From positions 434,001-498,000 of the forward strand of contig CAKMXJ010000020.1 in the NCBI GenBank assembly GCA_928724745.1: 64,000 nt of DNA, read 5' to 3'. The translations under genes and the position numbers were made by a program. Under the pieces are notes generated by a model. It saw only the letters and a list, made by a program, of their open reading frames with translations, had not been told where the DNA came from and did not search any database. Source of the DNA: Anthracocystis setariae. Lineage: Eukaryota; Basidiomycota; Ustilaginomycetes; Ustilaginales; Ustilaginaceae. Below, one piece after another: positions 19,212-30,531 of this stretch (position 1 is its first letter; every line of letters begins with the position of its first letter).

Positions 19212-20603
19212 CTATGTCTGTCTTGTGCGTCGTCGTTTAGTTGGAGAAGCATGTGGTGTGGTTGTAGATGCTTCGGATGTAATTGAAGATGCTCGGGTCA
19301 CTCGTCGAGGACGTGGCGTGCCTGGAACCTCGGCAATAGGCGGAACAGATGGCTCGGTGGAAGCATTTGGACGTCGTGCGGCTGCCTGAGATGGTACAAG
19401 CTGACTGAGCATACTTGCCATTGACAAGAGAGTGGCCTCGACGCGATCAAAACGGCCTTTGAGATCTCTGACGTCGGTGGATACGCCGTTGACGAGGCTG
19501 GTTCCAAGATTGATGAAGCCCTCCTGCATCTTCAGCGATTGTTGATTGTACTCACCGTCGGCTTGTAGACGCCTCTCCTCCATTGCAAACCTCTCCCTCT
19601 CCAACTCCAGCTGTTTTGCACGATGAACTTTGTCGGCCAGTCGCGTGGCTTCCTCTTGAGCCAGGTAGTCCTCCACGATGGCGTCGCCCAGCGGTCCCTT
19701 TCGTTTGCGCGAGAAGATGATGGGCCCGGAACCATCCTCCATTTCAATATCTGACCCGCTGATCTCTGAGGGTGTCAAGGAGCCTTGCGCTCGTTGACTT
19801 CTCGAAGACATTGAGCGAGATGCTGCCGAGGCGCTGGAGATCTCGGCACACGCAGCTCTATGAGCTAGAGCTTCGTCTCGACCTGAAGCTACAGCGGTCA
19901 GTCCAGCTTCGGCTTCCAAGACAGCCTCAATCATGCGATCCAAGTCCGATTGCGGGTCCTCGGCAATCCCAGAAGCTCTTCTCGATGTCGCCTTCCTCTT
20001 CTTGTAGTCCGCAGCAATGCTAAGCCACTTCTCCTTCAAACCGTCTGACTTGCGAGGTGGAAGACCATCCTCGGCGATCTTGCTGTTGAACTCCTCCGTA
20101 ACAAGCTTCCAGGCCTTTCCTTGAGCGATGTTCCCCTTGTGCTTCTTGGGGTTATGGTGATCCATCGCCCGGATCAGTACCTCCTCCTCGTCCTTGGTGA
20201 AGTGGGTCTGCTGGCCGCCTCTTGAGTTTGACGATGCTCTGCCGCTTGACTGTCGATTTGTACGCCCTTGAGACACACACGGCACAGACTGAGACTGAGA
20301 CCATTGCGAAAGAGACTGTGATTGCAACGGCGAACTGTCTACAAACGGTGAGGGTGATGGTGGCGGCGGCAGGCGCAGCGGGAAGAGGGATGGTTCCGGT
20401 GTAGGGCTGCTTGAGACTGAGAATGAGGAGCTGGACGCATCTTGCAGGCCAAGAGAAGCAAGTCGAGGCGGCGTTGGCGACGAGGATGCGACGATGTCTT
20501 CCAAATGGAAGGCGGTGATGCCATCTGCCGATACTACGCCTGGTCTGGAACGATGTGGAAGTGGCAGCAAGCGAGGATCGAGGCTGGAGTCGTAATGCTG
20601 CAT
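19212..20603 (-). CDS. Myb/SANT-like DNA-binding protein of the Harbinger element
   Basis: The protein has 463 residues, one exon, with ATG at 20603. The N-terminal ~120 residues are Ser/Pro/Gln-rich. Residues ~126-205 form a Myb/SANT-like trihelical unit: FTKDEEEVLIRAMDHHNP, then GKAWKLVTEEFNSKI, then KSDGLKEKWLSIAADYKKRK. A charged helical segment (KQLELERERFAMEERRLQ) around 305-330 looks like a coiled coil and could mediate oligomerisation. In PIF/Harbinger elements this partner binds the ends and imports the transposase. Its position tail to tail with a transposase of that family is the main support for its role. Confidence 0.75.
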   Translation of the reverse strand: MQHYDSSLDPRLLPLPHRSRPGVVSADGITAFHLEDIVASSSPTPPRLASLGLQDASSSSFSVSSSPTPEPSLFPLRLPPPPSPSPFVDSSPLQSQSLSQWSQSQSVPCVSQGRTNRQSSGRASSNSRGGQQTHFTKDEEEVLIRAMDHHNPKKHKGNIAQGKAWKLVTEEFNSKIAEDGLPPRKSDGLKEKWLSIAADYKKRKATSRRASGIAEDPQSDLDRMIEAVLEAEAGLTAVASGRDEALAHRAACAEISSASAASRSMSSRSQRAQGSLTPSEISGSDIEMEDGSGPIIFSRKRKGPLGDAIVEDYLAQEEATRLADKVHRAKQLELERERFAMEERRLQADGEYNQQSLKMQEGFINLGTSLVNGVSTDVRDLKGRFDRVEATLLSMASMLSQLVPSQAAARRPNASTEPSVPPIAEVPGTPRPRRVTRASSITSEASTTTPHASPTKRRRTRQT

Positions 20604-21649
20604 TGTATGGCGACGTATGGTGACAAGACGGCTAGAGGTGTTATCGACGGTGAAGAGATAAGGTTAGCACTTCATTTCCATGCATGATCGCGACGAGCTA
20701 GTACTACCACCACCGCAGATCCAGGCTGTGTCACTCATATCAGTGTCTTGTCACGGCCGATAGCTCCTTCTCGATCACTCACACGCACGTGAACACGTCA
20801 TTTTTCAGGGTTTAAAGATTTTTGTTCAACTCGCGCTCGGTTCCGTCCTCACCACCACCACCACTACCACCACCTGGACGGCCAAAACGTCTTTTTGCAC
20901 GCCCCGTACCAGAGGTCAGCATTACAGCTCCGACAGCACTACCACCACCACCACCAGCACAGCGCCAAAACCTCTCTAATGGCTGCAGTGGCACTGTATC
21001 TAATATATTCAAAGTGCGCTGCATGGCTACGTCGTAGAATATCCAACTTGAAATTGACTGGTATCCCAACGTGCATGAGCAGGCTACAACAGTTAAAATC
21101 AGAATTAATCGTGCCGAGCTGTCGGAGTCGAACCGATTCGTATTTCCACGGTGGTTCGAGTGTCAGCTCATACAGTACAGTACAGTACAGTATTTTACTG
21201 TACTTGGATCGAGCCAAGCGACCACAGCACAGACCAGCGTTCAGTGCTCAGTGTCCAATTCCACCAGGCTGTGCCGCCGCGTGCGGACTCACTTGCCCTG
21301 CTCTGCTCTGCTCTGCTCTGCCCTGCCTTACCACATTCCCCCCCCTTCTGCTTCCAGTCATCTTTCGCTGAAGCTCCGTTCATCTCCTTCTTCCATCTTC
21401 ATAGTAACCATCATCTCCCTCTCGTTTTATTCTTTATTCATATTCCTTCCATTCTCTTCCGCTTCGGTATCACACGGTGGATTTCACCTACTTCCTTCGT
21501 CCCGTCACGCGACGGCCTTCCATTTCTTCAAGATCGCTAAACGACGACGATTCGACGTTGGCGAAATCGCAAGTTCAAGTGTCTTTTTGTCCCTTCGTCC
21601 TCTGGTGTAGCGATTGGTCCCGGACGCTACCCGAGTATCCTTGCCTGTC
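20604..21649. other. Intergenic region, promoter of the intersectin-like gene
   Basis: This stretch contains CACCAC-rich segments (20850-20960), a (TACAG)4 run at 21171-21190, and a CTCTG repeat at about 21298-21321 followed by a long pyrimidine-rich leader (21340-21480), as expected for a fungal 5' region. No gene is recognised. Confidence 0.5.
21171..21192. repeat. (TACAG)n microsatellite
   Basis: Four tandem TACAG units are followed by TA. The same pentamer recurs at several other intergenic positions in the window, most strongly at 48031-48060. Confidence 0.85.
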
Positions 21650-22008
21650 ATGTATAACAACAACATGGGAGCCCAAGGTTGGGGCCGTCCCATGCAGCCC
21701 CAGATGACTGGCTATCCGCAACAGCAGCAACAGGGTAGTGGCTTTCTGCAACCGCAACTGACTGGATACCCAGCCATGTCCCAATTCCAAAGGCCCATGC
21801 AACCCCAGATGACCGGCTTCCCGCAGCAGCAACAACAACAACAGCAGCAGCAACAGCAACAACAACAACAACAACAAGGTCTTACACCTCAGCAAACCGG
21901 TATGATAGGCATGCAGTCTGGATTCCAGAACCAAGTCCGTCCTCAAGCAACCTCCAACTTTCTCTCTCCAGGTTCCGCTGGGATGGGCATGGGTATGGGT
22001 ATGGGGAC

Positions 22009-22054
<46 letters not shown>

Positions 22055-25000
22055 GGTGGTCTCCAGCCACAACCCACGGGATATATGGGTGGCCTGCAAC
22101 CTCAGCAAACCGGTTTCATGGGCGGAGCAGGTCTCCAGATGCAGCAGACCGGTCTCATGCCTCAGATGACGGGCATGCCCATCCGTGATCCTAGGATGCA
22201 GCTCATGAGCGCTCAGTTCTTGCCCGCATCTCAACCTTTCTCCGGTGCTCCTGTTGCCGGCAACATGAATTTCAGTCAAGCTAGCATGCAGCCCTCGAAC
22301 TTCCAATCCCAAATCCAAACCCTCAGCCAGCAGCAGCAAGGCTCCAAAGAACCTCGCATCCCTTGGGCACTCAGCAAGGAAGAGCGCAAGAGCTACGATT
22401 CCATCTTCCGTGCTTGGGACGCCAAGGGCACCGGCTTCATCAACGGAGAAGTGGCCAGAGAGGTGTTTGGCCAGAGTGGTCTCGAGACCGAAAAGCTCAT
22501 GCAGATTTGGCACCTCGCCGATTCCAGCAACCGCGGTAAGCTCAACATCAACGAATTCCACGTTGCCATGGGCCTCATCTACCGTGCTCTCAACGGCAAC
22601 GACATTCCTGACACCCTGCCTGCCGAGCTCATCCCTCCATCGGCCAAGGACCTCAATGATTCGGTCGACTTCCTCAAGGATCTGCTCAAGAAGGACACCA
22701 ACGTCCGCCACAGCACCGGTCTCAACATTCCCGAGGCAGGCTCCAACAGCGGCGCTTCGTATGCCAAGGCGCGTTCGTTCCACGAGAACCCCGTTGCGCC
22801 CAAAAAGGATGCCACCGCCTACAAGCACGACGATGCCGACGTGCCCAGCTACAAGAGCAGCAGTCGTCATCTCGACCGCAAGACCGTCCGTTACGAGGGC
22901 CAGAGCGCTACCGATGATCTCAGCGAGATGAAGCGCCAGCTCGAAAACACTCAGAAGATGCTCGAGAAGCAGGGCGCGGATGACGATGAGGATCGCGAGC
23001 TCGAGCGCGAGCTTGACGACCTCCGCTACCGCATCCGACGTGTCCAGGACGATATCGAATACTACAACCGACGCGGAGGACGAGACTCGGCCGATCTTCG
23101 TCGCAAGTCCGAGCGCGAGCTCATGCATCTCATGCACGAGCGTCTTCCGCAGCTCGAGAAGCGTCTCGAAGCCAAGGAGGCTCGCCAGCGTGAGCGCAAG
23201 CTTGGCGAGAGCCGCGACAGGGACCGTCGCAATGACCCTTATAACCGTTACGGAGGCTCCGACGACCGTGACCGTTACCGGGACGACAGCCGAGGCAATA
23301 GCCGCTCGGGCTCGACCCTGGGCGATGGCGAGTATCTCCGTGGCACCTTTGACCGAGACAATGACAGGCGCAGCTCCGATCGCGATCGTTCCGATGACCG
23401 CGACAGCTACCGTCGAAGAGACGATGACCGTGACCGCGATGGCGGCCGATCGACCCCTTCGCTGTCCGTTGAAGTGACTAAGCCCGCTGCTTCTCCGTCG
23501 CCTTCGACCCCTGCTGCCAGCTCTGGTCCTCCCAAGAACATGTCTGCCGAGGAACGAGCTGCCTGGATCCGTGCTGAAGCGCAACGACGAGTTCAAGAGC
23601 GGATGCGCATGCTTGGCGCCGTCGCCCCCGCCGCACCTTCTCCGGTCGACACCAGCGTGGAGGAACGACTCAAGGCGGAGCAGGCCGAGGCTGCCGCCAA
23701 GGCGGCACAAGCGGACCAGGAAGCTGCGGCACGTGAAGAAGCCCGCAGGGCTCGCCTCGAAGAAAACCGTCTGCAGACCGAAAAGGCCAGCTTGGCCACG
23801 GTCAAGAAGGAGATCAAGGAAGCTGAGAGGAGCGACCATCCTCCTCCTGCACCGGTCGTCCAGGCTGCCAAGGAGGAAATCGACGACCAGGAAGATTTGA
23901 TCCGTCGTCGCGAGGAGGTACTGGCCAAGGAGAAGGCTGAGCGTGAAGCTCGACTGAGGAGGCTCGAAGAGCAGGAGGAAGAGGCCCGCAAGCAAGAAGA
24001 GGCCTTCAAAGAGCGTCAGAACAAGTTCAACAGCGATGGAAAGGCGGCTTCCTCGGCTCTGCCTGCTCCCGCTCGCAAGTCGGCTGCTCCTCCACCGCCG
24101 CCTCCCTCGCGATCGCGTGCGGCTCCGCCAACTCCGGCTGCTCCACCTGCTGCGTCTGCCACCCTTGCCCCACCTGCGCCGGAAGCGCCAGTGTCGCCTG
24201 GTCAGCCCAGTCCGACACCGAGTGCCAGCTCCAGCACCAACCCATTCCATCGAATGCAGCAGGGTGCTGCGGGTGCGGGTGCGGCTGCTGCGACAAGCCC
24301 ACCGGCGGCCGCGCCAGCTTCTCTGACCGTCTCGACGCCAGGTGGCAGCACCAATCCCTTCTATCGATCTCAGCAGCCGTCTTCTGGATCTAACCTTCCT
24401 CCTGCCGCGCGCGCCACTCCGCCTGTCTCCGCCCAGCCAACTGGTACTCCAACCTCGTCGACTGCCCGCGGAGTACTTACGGCGCCCAAGCACGATGATG
24501 ACGACTGGGAAGATTCGGACAAGGATGAGGACGAAGACGAGGCCGATGGTCCTGGTTCCAGCACCCGCGCCACGCGCCAGAACCTTGCACAGGCGTTGTT
24601 CAGCAACTTGATTCCCAGTGGTCGATCCACGCCACCTGCGGCTTCACCTATCTCTCCAGCCGGTGCTGCTGCGCCCCCCGCGCCTCCTGCGCCTCCTGCC
24701 GCGCCAAACGCTCCCCCTGCACCAGCTGCGCCCAAGGCCCCCGTCGCACCCGTCATTAAGCCCGCAGCTGGACCTGTAGACCGCGGTGCGCTGCTTGGTC
24801 AGATTCAGGGCGGTCTTCGGCTCAAAAAGGCACAAACCAACGATCGCTCCAAGGCGCTTGTTACCGGCAACGTGATTGGCGATCCTTCGCCACCCGTGCA
24901 GAAGTTCGTGCCTCCTCCTAACCCTCCTGCGGCTCCCGAGGCGCCTGCGGTGTCGTCTGCTGTAGCTGAGCGTACTGCCGATAGCGATGCCTTTGGATTT

Positions 25001-28000
25001 GCTCCTCCCGCTCCACCTCCGGCGCCCCCTGCGCCTAGCATGCCCGGCGGCTTTGATGACAGCTTTGCGGGTGCCCATCCAAACCGCCAAAGCGTCGACT
25101 GGGCGCACAACCTCGCCAACGACCAGGCCACCACGAAAGCAGCTGCCTATGTGCCCGACGAGCCTTCGGTCCGCGAAGAAGCCGAGGAGGACAGTGATGA
25201 CGAGCATGAAGGTCCTGAGGATCTCGACGCGCCCAAGCATGTCAACGGCCACGGCTCTTCTGCCGGCGACGAGGTAGACGGCTTCGACCTTACGCGTACG
25301 GTCCGTGTCCGTACTTTGTACGGCTACGCTGGCCAGCGTGATGAGGACCTCACTTTCGAGGAGAATGACATTCTTTCGGCACATCCACCCAAGGATGTCA
25401 GCAGCGACTGGTGGTATGGTTCGGTGATCGGCGGATCCAAGAAGGGATTCTTCCCTCGGTCGTACGTCGACCCCATCGAAAAGCGTGAGTAGACTGATTG
25501 CGAACGGCGTCCGAAGATACTGTGGAGCCCCGATGACTGACTCTTTCCCGAACCCCTTTCCGGTTACCACAGCTGCCAAAGCCAAGGCTCTCTACGACTA
25601 CGCCGGTGCCTCGGCCGAGGAGGCCACTTTCTCCGAGGGTGACGAACTGCTTGTCGTCGACTCGGAAGATGCCAACTGGTGGCGTGTCGACGTTGGCGGC
25701 AGCAAGATCCTCGTCGCCCCCGCTACCTACCTGGAGCTCTCTGGTTAGTGTCAAACTCGTTCGTGCGCTTCTCGATTTCTCCACCGTGTCTTGTTCTCCG
25801 GCTTCCGCTTTCGACCCGTTCACCCTGTTGTTGTGCTCTCGCCAGTATATCTCCCAGGGTCAATATGAATAGAATCTTCCGTACCGTACCGATTTCTTCG
25901 CCTCGTGCCCTTTTGCCTCGTATGTTTTTACTAGGCCGGAAGGCCCGGGAGGAAGGCCGGCAGGGTGAGGGTTCCTTCGTGATCCTGGGCCCCTGCCGCG
26001 CCTCGTTTCGACTTCTCCTGGAGGAGTTGAGGCATGTGCGTGTGCAGGTGGGGTGAGATGGGTGGGTGTTGCTTTGTGCCCGGCGTAGGATGAGCACTGT
26101 TGATGTTGTTCGAGGAGGGTTAGGCGAGAGAGAGAGAGAGAGAAGTTGCGCGATTTCATGAATTGAGCTAGCTACTGAGATCTCCTCCTTCTGCTTTGCA
26201 TGCACACAATGATGGATTTTTTCTTTTCGGATAGTCGCAGCGCGGGAGCCAACCGCCTCAAGTTATGGAGGCAAAGATGCGACGGCGCAGCATCGACATG
26301 ATGACAGCGACAACGGTTCGGTCGTTATGGTGCGTGTCCAGTCGCAGGAGTATGGGTCGCGCAGCGCGGTCGACGCTAAGGGGAAGGGCGAATGGGTTAT
26401 GGTCGACGAAGAGGCTCGTAGTGCCGGCTCGTCCGCAGTCCATGTGCAGGTGGCTTCGTCGAGCTTGCTGGAGAGCAACGCGATGGTCGATGAAGAAGCT
26501 CAGCTGGCGGCAGCGCTCGAAGCTTCGCAGAAGGAGCAGAGAGAACGAGACGTTGCGCGCATGCGCGAGGACAGGGAGATGAACAAGGCGATCGAGGCTT
26601 CCAAGTTGGAAGCGGTGGCGTATGCGTTGGGTTCTATCGACATGGGTGCCGGGGCGAACGCAACTGGTGCTGTTGATGTGGTGGGTGAAGAGGCAGAGGA
26701 CTCGGAAGATACCGACTCGACTACTGGCTGGACTTCCAGCGACGACGATGACGAGGAACAAGACCACGCAGTTGGCGACGAAGACATGGCGCCTCATACG
26801 GAGGCTGAGATCCGTCAACAAACGATCGAACGACTGCGTGTGCTCGAGGCAGCCGGAGTGCTGGTCAAGACCGACGATGCTATGGCTGATCCGAACGCGA
26901 ATCTCGAGCAGAACCCACAGCGAGCGGAAGCATCCGACACGATCGGATCAGCCGATGCATCCAAGCCAGTGCGTCGACCACCTCCGGCTCCTGGATCGAA
27001 ACGTCATAAGAACCTCGATGAGCTCGTCATGCTCTCGCGCTCGCGCACCATCAAGCGACCGCCCAAGCCCGAGGAGCCATTGCGTCGAAAACCGTCCCAA
27101 AAGCCGCGCAAGAAACCCAGTCGCGAACTTCCAGCTGTCCCAACCGCCGATGCTCCTCCTTCGATCCCCAACACCAAGCAAGAAGCACCCGAGGATCGCA
27201 TGGAAGACGCCTACGATCGCTACCTCAAGCTGACCAAAGAGGTATCGCTGCAACCCATCCTTCCAGCTACCGTTGGTGGTGGTGCAGCTGCCAAGAACGC
27301 ATTCGTGCCTCCGTCGTCGCCGCCTCCGTTTGCAATCAGCTCACCCGCAAGGCCGGGTTCGGCTGCCGGCGACGGTGGCTCTCGCACTTCCAAGTTCCTC
27401 TCGACCATCAAGTCGATGTCAGACCGCAACGCCAAGGGTGGCTCGAACCCCGGTCGTCCAGACTCGGGCGTTGGAGGTCGAATCGTCAGCGGTCCTATCG
27501 CGATGGGCACCATTAGTGCTTCTGGTGGTTTGCTCGCGCCGGCTTCTGTTTCGGAATCTGGAACTTCTGGCCGAGAATCGAGCGACGATCAGCCTGCCGC
27601 TGCTCGCGCTGGTGCTACATCCTGGTCGAGTCTCGTAGGGCCCGAGGTTCTTTCGGGACTTACCGACATGGAGAGGAAAAGGCAGGAAGCGATCTTTGAG
27701 CTCATCTCGACCGAGACTTGGCACGTACGCGATCTGCAGATCATCGTGGAAGTGTTTTTCAACTCGATGCAGAGCATGCTCTCGGAGAAGGCGAGTACGG
27801 TGATCTTTGCCAATATCGAGAGCGTGCTGTTCACCGCAGTGACGTACCTATCGGATCTGGAAGCGCGGCAGAAGGAGGATCGGTTGTTCGTCTCGAGTGT
27901 CGGGGATGTGTTGGAGAGGCACATGCCTGCCATGAGTGTCTACCTGCCTTACTGTGTTAACCAGCAAAGCGCGAGCGACATTCTGGAAGCCGAGCGGAAG

Positions 28001-28699
28001 AGGGATACTCGGGTGGACATTCATCTGATGAATCTGCGGACGAACCATCCAGCAGCTCGAGGGTTGGATCTGAGCCACTTCTTACTCGAACCCATGCAGA
28101 GGCTGACGCGGTATCCGTTGCTATTGGGCCAGATCTTGCGTTACACACCCGACGATCACCGAGATTATGCCAGCGTCCGAGCCGCCAAGGAGATCGCCGA
28201 AGGGATCCTTGCGAAAACCAACGAGGCGATTCGCGACAACGAGGACGCAACTGCGCTCTCCAAACTATCCGAAAATCTGTGGCTCGGCGAGGAGGCCAAA
28301 CTAGATCTCACCAAGCCTTTCATTGATCCTGCCCAGCCCGACGTCAAGCGTCATCGAAAGGTGTTGCGAGACGAGATGGTGTCCAAAGCCAAATCGGGTC
28401 GAAAGCTGCGTCTGGTGTTGACGACGGATCTGTTGTTGGTACTGCATGCACAGGATAGCAGTCTGTACCGTATGCCGATTCCCGTCAACGAGGTGCAGGC
28501 GCAGGAAGCCAAGGTCAAGGCAATCAGCAACAAACATGCGGATGCGTTCAATATCGTTCACAGCATGCCCGCCGTCGCGACGGGTTCGCTGCGCCAGTCG
28601 GATATGCTCAAGCTGAGGGCAATCAATACTAGGAATGCCCACGCTTGGATCAAGGCTATCAATGCCGCCAGGGTCGATGCGCCAAAGCCCAAAGCTTGA
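21650..28699 (+). CDS. Intersectin/Cin1/Pan1-like endocytic scaffold with RhoGEF module
   Basis: Three exons (21650-25484, 25573-25743, 26241-28699) encode 2154 residues; both junctions keep frame. Order: eight [L/M]xxQxTG repeats around poly-Gln and Gly-Met tracts (1-200); one EH domain (~236-340, with DAKGTGFINGEVAREVF); coiled coil (~420-530); Pro-rich region; WH2-like segment (~1044-1070); two SH3 domains (~1216-1335); two UIM-like helices (~1417-1455); DH/RhoGEF (~1812-1995, with LLEPMQRLTRYPLLL) and PH (~2019-2149). This is the layout of Cryptococcus Cin1 and animal long intersectin, linking clathrin endocytosis, actin and Rho GTPase activation. LxxQxTG is the Prk1/Ark1 kinase site known from Pan1. 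Intron 2 has an in-frame TAG at 25746, so retention would give a short form ending after SH3-2. Two separate genes is the alternative. Confidence 0.85.
25744..26240 (+). other. Long intron 2 of the intersectin-like gene, candidate retained intron
   Basis: This 497-nt intron (GTTAGT...TCGCAG) is much longer than the other introns here (about 65-120 nt). An in-frame TAG starts two bases into it (25746-25748), so unspliced mRNA encodes a complete protein ending after the second SH3 domain, and spliced mRNA adds the UIM-DH-PH part. It also contains a GA repeat near 26128-26144. Confidence 0.55.
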
Positions 28700-30531
28700 C
28701 AGCGTTCCACTCGAGTAGCAGCAGGCAATTTTCAGGGCCAAAAAAGAAAAGGAAAAAAAAGGGGGGAAAAAAGACGTGAAGTGCGGTTACAGTGGAGATG
28801 ACAACAAGTTTGCACACTTGTCGACGACGACAGCCCGAGTACAAGCACTGTATTGCAATGAAGCACTTATCCCAAACTTCAATTCCATTTGACAATCGAG
28901 CTTGACTCTCACTTTCGTCTTTGACAGCCGACAGACTCATTGCTTTTGTGTTACGTTGGTGTTCAATCTTTGTTTGTGTCTGCTTTGCAAATGGCAAATT
29001 GTTGCGGACAAGGCAACAATTCCGAAGATTCTGAAAAAAAAAAAAAAAAAAAAAAATGTTGGAATTATCTCTTCGCACACCCAAGAATTCCTACCTTGAG
29101 CTGCACCTTCAAGGCAGGTGATCTTCCGCGCTGATGAAGCAACAATGGGACCTCACATCGTTTGTGGTATGTATCCTCTGGGGTGTAGTACAGTAACAGG
29201 TAAATCATGTGGTCGAAATTTTAATATGGTAAGAAAAGGTAAAGGGGGCAAATGTCAAATTGGTTTCATTCAATTGTCCCCGTATCTTGCAGATTTGGAC
29301 ACCTAAATTTCGGAAAAATGTAGGCAGCACATCTGTATATTTGTGCAAAAGCACCATACCTCACAGCATTGAGCATCCTCTTAAGACAAAAGTTGTGCTA
29401 GAATTGATTTGCATCATGATACTTGAAGCTCTTGCACATGGCTACAACTTTCTCACCAAACATAGAGCAGTTCTGATCTTGAATTTGGAGTGGTAGCGAC
29501 CCAAAGAGGGCCTATAAATTGGACCTTAAAAAACGCAAATTTAGGCAGCACAGCACAGTATTGCGAGATTTAACCCCCCCCCCCATTCACTAGACTGAAA
29601 CCCTTCTTAATACAAATGCCATGCTAAACAGCCAAAAACGTTGGTGTGTATAGCTTGGAAATCCAGCTACAAGTGCTTCACCAAGTGTTAGAGCAATAAG
29701 CTGCCATTCTGAAGAGCTAGACGCCACCCAAGTATAGACAGGCCAAAATTGACAAGGTTTGAGGAAAGGTGACTGCTCAAGTGCCTCAAGGTGTCCATTT
29801 TTTTTCTTCTGAAATTATATGGGGCAATTTTGAACGTGACTGTATTTTGAGCTGCCAACCCGACTTCTTTGCACTTTTTCCCCATACTTCAAGGTCAAAA
29901 ATGGGCACCCGGATCAACTCTATCTGTAGTTGACATCTATATGTGCAAGCTGATGATTGGTCTTTAGGTCTCAACTTTGCCAAAGAAGAAGAGGGGTTAA
30001 AAATAGGAAAAAGAGGGAGGAAAAGAAAAAATAAATAAATAAATTTTATTGCAGAGTTGATGAAGGGAATTCTATGAAATCAAAATCTGAGGGGTAGTCG
30101 GTGTGAAATTACAAGCATGACGGGGGAAATTTCAAATTGATTTCATTCATGATGGCTTCATTTCGCGTTGTGTGACGGGGGATGATATGAAATTCGCCAA
30201 AAAAAAAACCCCCCCGAAAGAAGAAGAAGAAGAGAAAAAAAATCACCCATGAAAAGGAGTCAGATGCTCTGCAGCGGTGTGTGTGTGTGAAAATCAAAAT
30301 CAAAATCAAAATCTGCTCAGTAGCGCGCCCAAGCCGAGCCAAAAAAAATTGTTTGTAGCCATAAAACAGAACGGTATATGATGAATTTTTTGATCATGCT
30401 AAACAACAGTGTAACAGTGTTCGTTGCAAACCCTAGCATGAGGCCCATAGCTGAAGAGAGAAAAGGTCGTTGAAAGAATACAAAGCAAAGAAATGAAAAA
30501 AACTAACGTAGATGTAGCGTGGTATATCGTT
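28700..30531. other. AT-richer intergenic region with short internal repeats
   Basis: No gene is supported. The stretch holds an A-tract (29033-29056), a C-run (about 29573-29583), a direct repeat TAGGCAGCACA (29321-29331 and 29542-29552), an imperfect ~29-bp direct repeat (29244-29272 and 30121-30149), and an AAAATC microsatellite (about 30285-30312). The section from 29150 to 30120 is clearly AT-richer than flanking DNA and could be eroded transposon sequence. Confidence 0.4.

Larger units (their letters stand above)
17935..20709. mobile_element. Two-gene PIF/Harbinger-type DNA transposon
   Basis: A transposase (plus) and a Myb/SANT-like protein (minus) stand tail to tail with 35 bases between their stops. 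This pairing is characteristic of PIF/Harbinger elements, whose second protein helps the transposase reach DNA. Both frames are intact. The limits are uncertain: a 12-bp direct repeat, CTAGTACTACCA, lies at 17935-17946 and 20698-20709, just outside the gene pair, and the given bounds follow it. Clear terminal inverted repeats and the usual 3-bp target duplication were not found by eye. The element could be young or a domesticated copy. Confidence 0.65.

Noticed and set aside
21119..21140. tRNA B-box-like sequence (GGTTCGACTCC on the minus strand)
   Set aside because: No matching A box, acceptor stem or anticodon arm could be built around it.
21575..24493. 972-codon open frame on the minus strand opposite the intersectin-like gene
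   Set aside because: It mirrors a strongly supported gene; its Arg/Leu-rich and His-Ala repetitive translation is what antisense of biased codons and GM/Q repeats gives, and no domain is seen.
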